Positions 39,538 to 46,633 of a stretch of 64,000 bases of DNA are shown here, piece by piece (the stretch's first letter is position 1; each line of letters opens with the position of its first letter). The notes beneath the pieces are model-generated. The model had not been told where the DNA came from. It did no database searches and saw only the letters and a list, made by a program, of their open reading frames with translations. The DNA is from Shewanella basaltis (lineage in GTDB: Bacteria > Pseudomonadota > Gammaproteobacteria > Enterobacterales > Shewanellaceae), in assembly GCF_023283885.1 (NCBI RefSeq), contig NZ_JAKILA010000019.1, positions 1 through 64,000 of the forward strand. The letters run 5' to 3'. A program made the position numbers and the translations under genes.

Positions 39538-40968
39538 CTATGCTGCTTTTGCAATTTGTTTGGATTGACCTGGCAAGTTAGCTTTTACCAGTGCTTCCGA
39601 TAGTTGCGGTGGTACACTGTTGCCAACCCGTGCGACTTGCTGTTTTTTGGTCGATTTACCGTTGTAATCGCTAATGATGTAATCTGAACTAAAGCCCTGA
39701 CAGGCAAACAGCTCATGTGGCTCAAGCATACGCAAGCCAATATCAACAATTTGGTATGACTCACCCTTGATAGTTACTAAGCCAAAACGGTCATTGGTGG
39801 TAATGGTGTGCAGAGGTTCGTTACAAGCCACTCCGTCTTGCTCATTACCGTAGTATTTGATGAAGAACGCCCGTACTTCGCCAAGGTGTAAACCGCCTGC
39901 GGTGATGGTGTGAGCAGGTTCAGTCATTTCAAAACCGATGTTAGTGCCGCGCATCTTAACCATGTGGCTTGTTACCAGTGCAAAGTGACCACCTTTGACT
40001 TCTGCGCAAATAGTTCTTAATGGTTCATTTGCAGGCATGTTGCGTTGGGCACTGGCGTTAGCGCATTCTGTTACGAATGGCGTAATAGTTACTTGTGCCG
40101 GTGCAATAAACGGATTAGCTGAGTCAATAACAAACTTTTGAATGCCTTTTGCGATTCGCTTCATTGTGTTTTCGGCTAACGGGCGTTTACGGCCAAATAT
40201 TGATTTACAGGGTATTGACCAATCGATACATTCTGCCGCCGTTCGCCAAGGCTTTAATCTACCTGATTTAACCTCTTCACTATCTGGCGCCCCATGTGTT
40301 GGTTGTGGCCAAACTATTGGCTGATTATCGCAACGGGCAATCATAAAGAATCGTTTGCGAATAGTTGGCGAGCCAAAATCGCATGCTCGCATTTCACGCC
40401 ATTCGACTTTATAGCCAAGTCCTTTAATTAGTTTGGCAGTATCTAGTAGGCCAAGTGTGTCAACGCATTCGGTGAGTGCAGGGTGGTCTGCATCTATTCC
40501 ATCGCTAAGCATCTTTACAAAAGCATCAAATGTTTCACCTTTGCGGTCTGGGCAAGGTCGCATTGACTCGGTTGCCAGGCACTCAATTACTGGCCCCCAC
40601 GTTTTAAATTCCTCTACGTTTTCAAGCATGATTATTTTTGGGCGCACTTTCATTGCCCAGCGAATAGCTACCCAAGCAAGGCCACGGATCTCTTTGTTAA
40701 CTGGCTTACTGCCTTTTGCTTTTGAAAAGTGCTTGCAGTCTGGTGAGAACCACGCTAAATCAACTGGCTTACCTGCAGTTGCTTGCAATGGGTCGATATC
40801 AAATACTGACTCGCAATAATGTAATGTTTCTGGGTGATTGGCTTTGTGCATGGCAATAGCATCAGGATCATGATTGATTGCAATATCAACACTGCGCCCT
40901 ATTGCCCAAGCGATACCGGTACTCGCACCGCCCCCGCCAGCGAAATTATCAATGATTAATCCATTCAT
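39538..40968 (-). CDS. Phage DNA (cytosine-5-)-methyltransferase
   Basis: This 476-residue C5 methyltransferase has motif I FAGGGGAS (9-16), the motif IV nucleophile Cys78 in SPDCKHFS (usual form PPCQ-FS), motif VI ENVEEF, motif VIII IRKRFFMI and motif X VGNSVPP. No restriction partner is adjacent, so it is an orphan, likely protecting phage DNA or altering expression. Its start overlaps the upstream gene by 4 bases. The recognition sequence cannot be predicted. Confidence 0.92.
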   Translation of the reverse strand: MNGLIIDNFAGGGGASTGIAWAIGRSVDIAINHDPDAIAMHKANHPETLHYCESVFDIDPLQATAGKPVDLAWFSPDCKHFSKAKGSKPVNKEIRGLAWVAIRWAMKVRPKIIMLENVEEFKTWGPVIECLATESMRPCPDRKGETFDAFVKMLSDGIDADHPALTECVDTLGLLDTAKLIKGLGYKVEWREMRACDFGSPTIRKRFFMIARCDNQPIVWPQPTHGAPDSEEVKSGRLKPWRTAAECIDWSIPCKSIFGRKRPLAENTMKRIAKGIQKFVIDSANPFIAPAQVTITPFVTECANASAQRNMPANEPLRTICAEVKGGHFALVTSHMVKMRGTNIGFEMTEPAHTITAGGLHLGEVRAFFIKYYGNEQDGVACNEPLHTITTNDRFGLVTIKGESYQIVDIGLRMLEPHELFACQGFSSDYIISDYNGKSTKKQQVARVGNSVPPQLSEALVKANLPGQSKQIAKAA

Positions 40969-41207
40969 GCTGCGTACCCTTGTAGTCGTAATTTCGAATC
41001 GGCAGTGCTGGCAAATAGTTCTGCATCTGCTTGGGTAAAGTCGCTCACTTCAATAGCGTTGAACGTTTTGCACATTCCCCAACCGTTGTAGTTGTTTGGT
41101 TTGTAAGTGACTTCTACTTGTTGCTGTTCGTGTATTAGTGTGAAGAACGGCCTTGATAGCGTGACAACACCTTGTTTGGTGCTGAATGTTTTGGTTACCT
41201 TATTCAT
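40965..41207 (-). CDS. Hypothetical phage protein (80 residues)
   Basis: The product is small, beta-rich and hydrophilic (NKVTKTFSTKQGVVTLSRPF), with no recognised domain. The start overlaps the stop of the preceding gene (ATGA), and GGCGGTGCAGC before the ATG serves both as its ribosome site and as the end of the upstream coding sequence. It belongs to the leftward operon. Confidence 0.6.
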   Translation of the reverse strand: MNKVTKTFSTKQGVVTLSRPFFTLIHEQQQVEVTYKPNNYNGWGMCKTFNAIEVSDFTQADAELFASTADSKLRLQGYAA

Positions 41208-41530
41208 GCTGCACCGCCAATTAATTCTTCAATATCTATTTGGGTGCCCATAACCTGAGCGTTACTGTTTGTTACTAGTATTTTGTAAGCGCGTTGGTCA
41301 TGAGCGCTTAATCTTATTTTGTGGTACTTGTAAGAATGAATAATTGTTCTTGCTATGCCTTTAGCAAAATTAACTAACCCATTACCGAGAGATTGCCAGT
41401 AAAGACAGTCAAGCGCCCCTAGTGCTATCGCTGTTTTTATAGGGTCACCCATTTTTAATGCACAAATTAGGTCAATTTTTTGATTGCGATAATGTCCAAT
41501 CAGGTGTTTAAACGCTGCATTAGTTTTCAT
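41204..41530 (-). CDS. Hypothetical phage protein (108 residues)
   Basis: The product has an amphipathic or weakly hydrophobic middle (TAIALGALDCLYWQSLGNGLVNFAKGI) and a basic segment after it, and ends in GGAA. No family was recognised. It starts directly after the stop of the 41531 gene. Confidence 0.6.
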   Translation of the reverse strand: MKTNAAFKHLIGHYRNQKIDLICALKMGDPIKTAIALGALDCLYWQSLGNGLVNFAKGIARTIIHSYKYHKIRLSAHDQRAYKILVTNSNAQVMGTQIDIEELIGGAA

Positions 41531-41794
41531 TTATGCCACCTTGTTTGGTTTGAATTTGGCCCAGTCGATTTCTTTGATTTGTTCGACGGTGAACGCGACT
41601 TGTTCTAATCGCGCAATTGCGCGTGATAAGTTACTTTTTTTAATACTGTTACGGATTGCTGCAACGGCATCTGGATGGCCTATGACGAAGTGGTCGTTAA
41701 GGGCCGCGATGATGTCAGGCGATTCGATGTTGGTGAGTTGCAGTAGCAGCTGCAGGCGTTCGGCCGACTCGCCGCCTTGGATTAGGTATTTCAT
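41531..41794 (-). CDS. Hypothetical phage protein (87 residues)
   Basis: The product is helical, with a Leu/Gln-rich first third (AERLQLLLQLTNIESP), and ends KPNKVA. It overlaps the upstream gene by 4 bases at the junction GGCGGTGCAGCATGA, the same junction as at 41207. No domain is recognised. Confidence 0.6.
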   Translation of the reverse strand: MKYLIQGGESAERLQLLLQLTNIESPDIIAALNDHFVIGHPDAVAAIRNSIKKSNLSRAIARLEQVAFTVEQIKEIDWAKFKPNKVA

Positions 41795-42396
41795 GCTGCA
41801 CCGCCATTGGCTTTCTCTGCATCTTCACCAGTCCACGGTTTCGTCTCATAGTTGTAACTATCTTTTACGTGGTTTCTTGCTGTTTGATATAAGTCATAAA
41901 CGGTTAATTTTGATGGAACAAATCCAGCGAGATAAGCGCCTCTAGCGTGGCCTGCAAAGTCCATTACGGCTTTAGCGCGAATATCATTTATTGATTTTGA
42001 GTAACGATGTTCAGATTCGTGCTGCTCTGATAACCACAAAACATCACTGTCTGCTATGGTGAAGCTATCAAAGCTATCCTCACGTGCATCCTTTGCACAT
42101 GCGAGATAACCGTCATAAAAGCCATCCCCAACAGCATCAACGATCTGAGCCTTTAATTCTTCAATCTGTGCAGTAAGTTGGGAAATATGCTCTTGGCTTG
42201 CTTTCAGTTTTGCCATCGCACTAACATTGTTTTCATGTAGTTCGGTGAATACCTCGTTAATTTGCTTGGTACTCATATCCTCTATGGCTGCAAAGGTAAG
42301 AAATTGCTGAATATTTGCAGGTTTCAATTGCGCTTCTAGGGCTTCGATTTTAGCTAGGTTTTTGTCGTTCTCTGCCAATAGTTCTACATAGTTCAT
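41791..42396 (-). CDS. Hypothetical phage protein with coiled coil (201 residues)
   Basis: The N-terminal 100 residues include coiled-coil heptads (NLAKIEALEAQL and KASQEHISQLTAQIEELKAQI); the C-terminal half is globular and aromatic (GFYDGYLACAKDA). It ends in GGAA like the 41204 product. It overlaps its upstream neighbour by 4 bases. Similar phage early proteins are common, but I cannot name a family. Confidence 0.65.
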   Translation of the reverse strand: MNYVELLAENDKNLAKIEALEAQLKPANIQQFLTFAAIEDMSTKQINEVFTELHENNVSAMAKLKASQEHISQLTAQIEELKAQIVDAVGDGFYDGYLACAKDAREDSFDSFTIADSDVLWLSEQHESEHRYSKSINDIRAKAVMDFAGHARGAYLAGFVPSKLTVYDLYQTARNHVKDSYNYETKPWTGEDAEKANGGAA

Positions 42397-42770
42397 ATAT
42401 CACCGCCTTGCTCACTTGTAACTAATGCCTGAGCTTTATTCCATACCACCATTGCCTGAGCTTTATTCCATATCACCATAAAAGCCTTAATCGAATCTTC
42501 CGGCTCATCTTCGCAAAGCCATGTAGCGATAAGCTCGCCATTAGCGCAAATTTCTAGCAATTCCTCATCAGGCAAATACTCCCAAGCTATCTTATTGCCA
42601 TAGCTATCGATGGCTAAACCTTGGTTATTTTCAGCTTCAATTGCATCGTGGCATGACTCGCAAACCAGTGATTTAAATTCGTTGGGATGGCTAACCATGT
42701 CGTGCAAATCAACAACAACTCCACAACGAGGGCATGGTGTTGGCATATCCATTTCGAAAGAATAACTCAT
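42393..42770 (-). CDS. Hypothetical phage zinc-ribbon protein (125 residues)
   Basis: Two Cys pairs, CPRCG (about 13-17) and CESC (about 38-41), form a probable zinc ribbon. The C-terminal part contains a fresh tandem duplication of nine residues (WNKAQAMVV then WNKAQALVT) coded by 27-bp repeats at 42426-42479 with one mismatch. Role unknown; part of the leftward operon with 4-base overlaps on both sides. Confidence 0.65.
   Translation of the reverse strand: MSYSFEMDMPTPCPRCGVVVDLHDMVSHPNEFKSLVCESCHDAIEAENNQGLAIDSYGNKIAWEYLPDEELLEICANGELIATWLCEDEPEDSIKAFMVIWNKAQAMVVWNKAQALVTSEQGGDI
42426..42479 (-). repeat. 27-bp tandem repeat in the zinc-ribbon gene
   Basis: Two copies of TGCCTGAGCTTTATTCCATA plus CCACCAT/TCACCAT lie head to tail and keep the frame. 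They differ at one base. Confidence 0.9.
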
Positions 42771-43165
42771 GCTAAATCCTCCAAACCTAACCCAAGTTCA
42801 CGTGCCAGTTTGATATCTTCTGCTTTGCGGCGCGCTGCTGCTTTCGCTTTTGCCTGGTCGCTAATGGCCTTGTTGATGGCTTTGCGGTCTTTGTATTCAT
42901 CACCATCATTAATGACACCGTTAAAACCATTGCGGCCTTTTAGTGGGCCTTGCCATTCAATATCGCCTTTTGTCACAGGCTTTGGCTGTGCGATTGCCTT
43001 TGGTGCTGGTGCTATTGGCTGTGGTTTTTTATCGCTGGTGACTTTCATCACTGCAGGTTTTTGGCGTTTTGGCTGATAGTTGCCGCGCTTTTGCTCGAGG
43101 ATCCGTTCACGGTTCGCCTGGTAATACGCTCTTGCTGCAATTTGTTTTGGTGTTAGTTGGTTCAT
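42767..43165 (-). CDS. Hypothetical basic phage protein (132 residues)
   Basis: The protein is strongly basic, with Lys/Gln/Pro-rich middle (residues 30-65) and Lys/Ala/Arg helices toward the end. The opening (LTPKQIAARAYYQANRERIL) resembles a short DNA-binding or HNH-associated helix, but no catalytic motif is visible. Function unknown. Confidence 0.6.
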   Translation of the reverse strand: MNQLTPKQIAARAYYQANRERILEQKRGNYQPKRQKPAVMKVTSDKKPQPIAPAPKAIAQPKPVTKGDIEWQGPLKGRNGFNGVINDGDEYKDRKAINKAISDQAKAKAAARRKAEDIKLARELGLGLEDLA

Positions 43166-43169
43166 ATCA

Positions 43170-43340
43170 TCACCGCTTGCATGTTAGTCTGTGGATGCCT
43201 TTCGCTGCGCGAATGGCTTCTGCGGGGTTTTCGGTGTATTTACCACCCGGTAACATCCAGCCCATTTTATGGGCGACAATTACACCTGTACCTATGCGTA
43301 TGTCATTGCGGTGCGGGGTAGGTAGTTGATTGTTTGTCAT
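43170..43340 (-). CDS. Hypothetical phage protein (56 residues)
   Basis: ATG 43340 follows a very good ribosome site (GGAGG) and gives MTNNQLPTPHRNDIRIGTGV...; longer upstream frame is not supported. The product has a small beta-rich core and a basic end (TCKR). No family is recognised. Confidence 0.6.
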   Translation of the reverse strand: MTNNQLPTPHRNDIRIGTGVIVAHKMGWMLPGGKYTENPAEAIRAAKGIHRLTCKR

Positions 43341-43363
43341 GATTGCCTCCTGTGCTGAACTGT

Positions 43364-43624
43364 TTACGCCGCTTTTGGGCTGTGAATGTGGTCTTTTTTG
43401 GCCTGTTCGCGTAACTGGTCTAGATATTCTGCTAGGTCTGTTACGTTGATCATCCAAGTCGATTTATTGCTTTGCCCTGCTCTAAATGCAGGTATTGGCA
43501 ACTTTCCTGATTTGGCATAACGAATTGCCACACTTGCTGATAGGCCAAAATATTCGTCGCAAATGTCCGTGATGGGGATCACGGCTTTGTTGAATTGCGC
43601 CATGAGTAAAAATGCAGTGTTCAT
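43364..43624 (-). CDS. PrtN-like (pyocin activator family) protein
   Basis: This 86-residue protein matches the PrtN family: MNTAFLLMAQFNKAVIPITD at the start, a winged-helix-like DEYFGLSASVAIRYAKSG segment, and DLAEYLDQLRE. In Pseudomonas PrtN activates pyocin genes; many phages carry short relatives of unproven role. The ATG at 43624 has AAGGAAA upstream and overlaps the preceding gene. Confidence 0.75.
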   Translation of the reverse strand: MNTAFLLMAQFNKAVIPITDICDEYFGLSASVAIRYAKSGKLPIPAFRAGQSNKSTWMINVTDLAEYLDQLREQAKKDHIHSPKAA

Positions 43625-43788
43625 TGGGTTTCCTTGGCATCTTGCTCGATGCGGGCTTGTATCTGTTTTTTGACGCGTTGCCAGCCTCTGATTAGACGTT
43701 TTAGGCATGGCGCTTCGCTTGGCCATGTGCGTAACATGTCTTCGCACTTGGCTATTTCACGGTCGCAATATTCGGTTGCAGCGCTCAT
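43621..43788 (-). CDS. Hypothetical phage protein (55 residues)
   Basis: The start at 43788 (AAGGG upstream) gives a small, highly charged helical product (YCDREIAKCEDML, RLIRGWQRVKKQIQARIEQ). It overlaps both neighbours by 4 bases. No family is recognised. Confidence 0.55.
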   Translation of the reverse strand: MSAATEYCDREIAKCEDMLRTWPSEAPCLKRLIRGWQRVKKQIQARIEQDAKETQ

Positions 43789-44108
43789 ATGCTTGCCCTT
43801 AGTTGAAACACCGTGCCGCTTTGGTGAAGTGGCGTGTTGCGCCATAGGGTGATGCGGCCTGTGTTGTAGTTGTAACGCATGGCCAGTTCGCTGCCGATTT
43901 CGCCTGCTCGGTTTTCAAACATTTTGGTAAACAGTTGGCTTGGGTTGCATGCCATGAGTTGGCGCTCAAGCTTTTCGATACGCTGTTGTACTCGCTCGCA
44001 TTCCATTGGGTCTTGTTTGGTGGTGAGTAAACAGGCAAAACGAATGCTGACCAGGTGGAAGTGCTCGGCGCGTTCTTTGTCTGTTTTTGGTGTGTTAGTC
44101 AGTATCAT
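43785..44108 (-). CDS. Hypothetical phage early protein (107 residues), first of the leftward operon
   Basis: The product is helical with a Glu/Gln/Arg-rich middle (ECERVQQRIEKLERQL) and a beta-rich end. GAGGAC precedes the ATG 44108, which lies about 30 bases from the leftward promoter. In lambda this position holds N; no Arg-rich N-like motif is seen at its N-terminus, so an antiterminator role is not supported. Confidence 0.6.
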   Translation of the reverse strand: MILTNTPKTDKERAEHFHLVSIRFACLLTTKQDPMECERVQQRIEKLERQLMACNPSQLFTKMFENRAGEIGSELAMRYNYNTGRITLWRNTPLHQSGTVFQLRASI

Positions 44109-44140
44109 TTTGCCGTCCTCGGTTAATTGGGTACGGCTTG

Positions 44141-44169
44141 AATATAACTTTGGTTAATTAATCCGTCAA
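44141..44169 (-). promoter_or_regulatory. Leftward early promoter PL
   Basis: On the minus strand TTGACG (complement at 44164-44169) and TATATT (complement at 44141-44146) are separated by exactly 17 bases, a near-consensus sigma-70 promoter. One operator overlaps the -10/spacer and the other abuts the -35, so repressor binding would block it. Confidence 0.85.
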
Positions 44170-44181
44170 TAACTTTGGTTA
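44145..44181. promoter_or_regulatory. Left operators OL1 and OL2
   Basis: TAACTTTGGTTA occurs twice, at 44145-44156 and 44170-44181, 25 bases apart (about 2.4 helical turns), both over PL. The same 12-mer occurs at PR (45475). Each is an imperfect dyad TAAC-N4-GTTA, the expected shape for a dimeric repressor site. Confidence 0.8.
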
Positions 44182-44259
44182 ATTATTTTTTGAGTTTTGC
44201 TTTTTAATGATCTGCATTTGGGTTGGTGGTATAAATAACAACTTAACTAAGGAGGGTTT

Positions 44260-44676
44260 ATGAAGCATGTTTTTAAGGTGGTACTGCTAGTGTATTTAGC
44301 GCTATCCATTGATAGTAACGCTGAAATTTACAAGTGTGATGATGAAGGTAAGCTTGTGATGCAGGATATGCCATGCCCTGAAGGTGTAAACCAAAATACC
44401 GTGGATGTAGTCATACAAAATGATACTTCAAAAAAATATAAGAAGTATGAGCCAGAACCTTATGATCCAAGTGAATTTAATGATTGGGAAAATAACCTTA
44501 TAGAGAATAAGAAAGTAGCCGTAGGGATGACGGTTAGGGCCTTGCACTTTAGTTGGGGTTATCCAAGAAGAATAAATCGCTCTGCTTATGGGCCTGAGCA
44601 ATGGGTGTTTGGTGAAGGGGGGTATATGCGGTTTGCTTATGTTAGAGATGGGGTTGTTGTTAACTGGCAGGATTAG
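44260..44676 (+). CDS. Secreted DUF4124-type protein, possible lysogeny gene
   Basis: This 138-residue protein has a signal peptide (ending near SNA-EIY) and the DUF4124 pattern IYKCDDEGKLVMQDMPC, a short Cys-containing beta unit common in envelope proteins. The C-terminal part (VAVGMTVRALHFSWGYPRRINR) resembles a small outer-membrane-assembly lipoprotein-like fold. AAGGAGGG precedes the ATG. Lying between PL and the repressor on the opposite strand to both, it is outside the lytic operons and may be expressed in lysogens. Confidence 0.65.
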   Translation: MKHVFKVVLLVYLALSIDSNAEIYKCDDEGKLVMQDMPCPEGVNQNTVDVVIQNDTSKKYKKYEPEPYDPSEFNDWENNLIENKKVAVGMTVRALHFSWGYPRRINRSAYGPEQWVFGEGGYMRFAYVRDGVVVNWQD

Positions 44677-44712
44677 ATTTAACTGTTGGTCTATTAAACT
44701 AACCCTGCTAAT

Positions 44713-45405
44713 TTAAAGCAATACCGAATACCAAAACACTTTACCTATTACGGTGATTTGTTTTAGGTCGTCACCTTCGTAGCGTTCGTCTGGCCATTCG
44801 TCTAGATTGAAGCTACGAAGGCGCAATCCGCCCCCTGGTAACTTGTAGAGTGTTTTAATGCGTAACATGCCATCGTGATTGATTGCGTACATTTTGCCAT
44901 CAATCACGTTAGTTTGTGAGGTGTCTACGCCCACGGTTGAACCATTCGGTAATACGGGTTCCATGCTGTTACCACTAACGCGAACACACGCGGCATTTGT
45001 TGGGTCTACGTTTGATTTACGTAATGTGGATTTTGCAAAGCGTAATTTTGGCCCGTAATAATGCGGCATTTCCGATACGCCGTGTCCTGCGGCTAATTCT
45101 ACTTCCATGTAAAAAGGGATCTCTACTTCATCATCATTGAGTGGGGTGCTGCTATCCCACGTTTCCATTGGGCCAGCCCATTCGGCGTTGGCGTCTACTT
45201 TAGCTCTTACCTTTCCTGTAATTAACTCTTCCGCCGTTGTACCTAACACATTCGCGATAGCCACTAATTTAGATGACTCTTTTGCTTTACCTGAAATGAG
45301 TTTATGCACCATCACTTGGGAGATGTTGGCGCGTTCGGCTAATTCCTTCTGAGTTAAGCCAGAAGCCTTTAGCTTTTCTTGGAGGTTTTGGGCGAGTGTT
45401 TTCAT
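44713..45405 (-). CDS. CI/LexA-like phage repressor
   Basis: This 230-residue repressor has an N-terminal XRE helix-turn-helix (about 7-60, LTQKELAERANISQVMVHKL) and a C-terminal S24 peptidase domain with Ser147 in SGNSMEP and Lys184, and an Ala106-Gly107 cleavage site. RecA-stimulated self-cleavage should induce the prophage after DNA damage. It is divergent from the Cro-like gene with the operators between. It is the master switch of this prophage. Confidence 0.93.
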   Translation of the reverse strand: MKTLAQNLQEKLKASGLTQKELAERANISQVMVHKLISGKAKESSKLVAIANVLGTTAEELITGKVRAKVDANAEWAGPMETWDSSTPLNDDEVEIPFYMEVELAAGHGVSEMPHYYGPKLRFAKSTLRKSNVDPTNAACVRVSGNSMEPVLPNGSTVGVDTSQTNVIDGKMYAINHDGMLRIKTLYKLPGGGLRLRSFNLDEWPDERYEGDDLKQITVIGKVFWYSVLL

Positions 45406-45417
45406 AAGTTAATTATA

Positions 45418-45486
45418 TTACCTAGGTTATAAAACAGGTACTAACTAAAGTTATTTTTATTTGTTGCGGTTAATTAACTTTGGTTA
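45418..45486. promoter_or_regulatory. Right operators OR1-OR3
   Basis: TAACTTTGGTTA at 45475-45486 is identical to both left operators. TAACTAAAGTTA at 45442-45453 matches its complement with one change. TTACCTAGGTTA at 45418-45429 matches with three changes. The spacing and decreasing match toward the repressor gene recall OR1, OR2 and OR3 of lambda, with OR3 next to cI. Confidence 0.75.
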
Positions 45487-45490
45487 TATT
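45461..45490 (+). promoter_or_regulatory. Rightward early promoter PR
   Basis: TTGTTG (45461-45466) and TATATT (45485-45490) are separated by 18 bases. The best operator (45475-45486) covers the spacer and the first bases of the -10 box. It drives the Cro-like gene and the replication genes. Confidence 0.7.
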
Positions 45491-45522
45491 ATGTTTACTG
45501 TTAATTATTCATTGGAGTTCTT

Positions 45523-45708
45523 ATGAAGACAGCTGATGTTATTGCGCACTTTGGAGGTCAGGGCCGTTTAGCTAAGGCGCTTGATGTTTCACAGCCTGCA
45601 ATTTCAAAGTGGGGGGATACAGTCCCACTACTTAGAGCTTATCAAATTCAAGTGATCACGAACGGGAAACTCAAAGTTAGCAACCCGCAGATCAAGCAAG
45701 CAGTTTAA
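45523..45708 (+). CDS. Cro/YdaS-like regulator
   Basis: This 61-residue protein has a single helix-turn-helix (GGQGRLAKALDVSQPAISKWGD) and fits the Cro/YdaS group of small phage DNA-binding proteins. It would compete with the repressor for the operators and commit to lysis. The neighbouring YdaT-like gene favours the YdaS name. GGAG precedes the ATG. Confidence 0.82.
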   Translation: MKTADVIAHFGGQGRLAKALDVSQPAISKWGDTVPLLRAYQIQVITNGKLKVSNPQIKQAV

Positions 45709-45734
45709 TTTTAGTCGTTCGCAGGGAGAAAAGC

Positions 45735-46328
45735 ATGAAACAAGTATCACGTTTAACTTTATTGATGAAAGCCATTAACAAGTGGCTTGAACTACCTAAA
45801 GTGAGCCGTTCGGCATTGGCCACAGCGGTAGTTCAGGCGGTTGATGATTTAAAGATGGTGAGCGTATTAGCTAAAGAGGGCATTTCGTTTACGTATTCTG
45901 ACGATATTTACAATGATTCGCGGGTTAATGCACAAAAGATTTTTAGATGGCTTGGGCAGTACGCTGACCAGCATGCCGTGCCTGAACGCTTGTTTTATGT
46001 TGAGCAGGCAATATTGGCTGCAATGCCAATTGAATTACGCATTGGTTATTTAAACGATGTTTACAACATGGTTGGCGTAACGGTGGTGGTTGATCATGTT
46101 GGTGATGGTATGTCGTTAAGCACGAGTGACATGGCCGCGACGTTAACAAAAGAGAACAGCGAAGCGCAAATTGCGGTAATCCGTTTGGGTTTGGCGCCGT
46201 CGCGTCATGATGTTGAGCAGGCCTATCGTGAGTTGCGTGAATCGCGCGGCATGACTCAAGCGGCGATGGATGCGTTTGAGCGCAACTACCCGTATTTAGT
46301 TGAAAAGCCTCTTAAGTCGGTTGGTTAG
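45735..46328 (+). CDS. YdaT-like phage regulator (CII position)
   Basis: The first 120 residues recall the Rac-prophage protein YdaT: NAQKIFRWL corresponds to its IYHRWL motif and AILAAMPIELRIGYLND to its AILPRELR segment. YdaT is toxic when overproduced and is thought to act as a CII-like regulator beside YdaS. The C-terminal 75 residues are predicted to be helical (RHDVEQAYRELRESRGM) and are not part of that match. Similarity was judged by eye. Confidence 0.6.
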   Translation: MKQVSRLTLLMKAINKWLELPKVSRSALATAVVQAVDDLKMVSVLAKEGISFTYSDDIYNDSRVNAQKIFRWLGQYADQHAVPERLFYVEQAILAAMPIELRIGYLNDVYNMVGVTVVVDHVGDGMSLSTSDMAATLTKENSEAQIAVIRLGLAPSRHDVEQAYRELRESRGMTQAAMDAFERNYPYLVEKPLKSVG

Positions 46329-46329
46329 T

Positions 46330-46533
46330 ATGGCTGATAACGTTGATGATGCAAATGATATGGCTGAACTGCATTTAGCTGCAGTGTTGGCTAAAGCCAA
46401 ACCGAGCCTACCACCATTAACCGGGCATTGTTTTTATTGCCACGCTGCCACACCAGAGCGTTTTTGTGATGCAGATTGCCGTGATGATTTTGAACGTGAC
46501 CAACGCAGAACATTAATGCGAAAGCGGGGTTGA
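46330..46533 (+). CDS. Small phage zinc-finger protein (67 residues)
   Basis: The C-terminal half contains four Cys and a His arranged CFYCH...FCDADC, a treble-clef or zinc-ribbon-like site, followed by a basic tail (RRTLMRKRG). The ATG at 46330 starts two bases after the previous stop. Similar small zinc proteins occur in many lambdoid replication regions. Function unknown. Confidence 0.6.
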   Translation: MADNVDDANDMAELHLAAVLAKAKPSLPPLTGHCFYCHAATPERFCDADCRDDFERDQRRTLMRKRG

Positions 46534-46534
46534 T

Positions 46535-46633
46535 ATGTGGTTTTTAATTTTAGGTTGGCTGAGTTTTGCAGTGATTTTAACTGCTGGTTTTTGTTTGATG
46601 TTTAAAGGGGCGGGTGATGACTCAGTTAAGTGA
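46535..46633 (+). CDS. Small membrane protein (32 residues)
   Basis: ATG 46535 opens a 32-codon frame made almost wholly of one membrane segment (MWFLILGWLSFAVILTAGFC) with a short polar tail. GGGG lies in the end of the preceding gene upstream of it, and its stop overlaps the next gene by 17 bases. The tight fit between neighbours supports it; no family is recognised. Confidence 0.5.
   Translation: MWFLILGWLSFAVILTAGFCLMFKGAGDDSVK

Noticed and set aside
43785-44108. Lambda N-like antiterminator at the first position of the PL operon
   Set aside because: No Arg-rich RNA-binding motif at the N-terminus and no boxB-like hairpin seen between PL and the gene.
43799-44157. Overlapping ORFs on both strands around the start of the leftward operon
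   Set aside because: They cross the PL promoter or lack ribosome sites; only the 43785-44108 frame has a proper start and coupling to the next gene.
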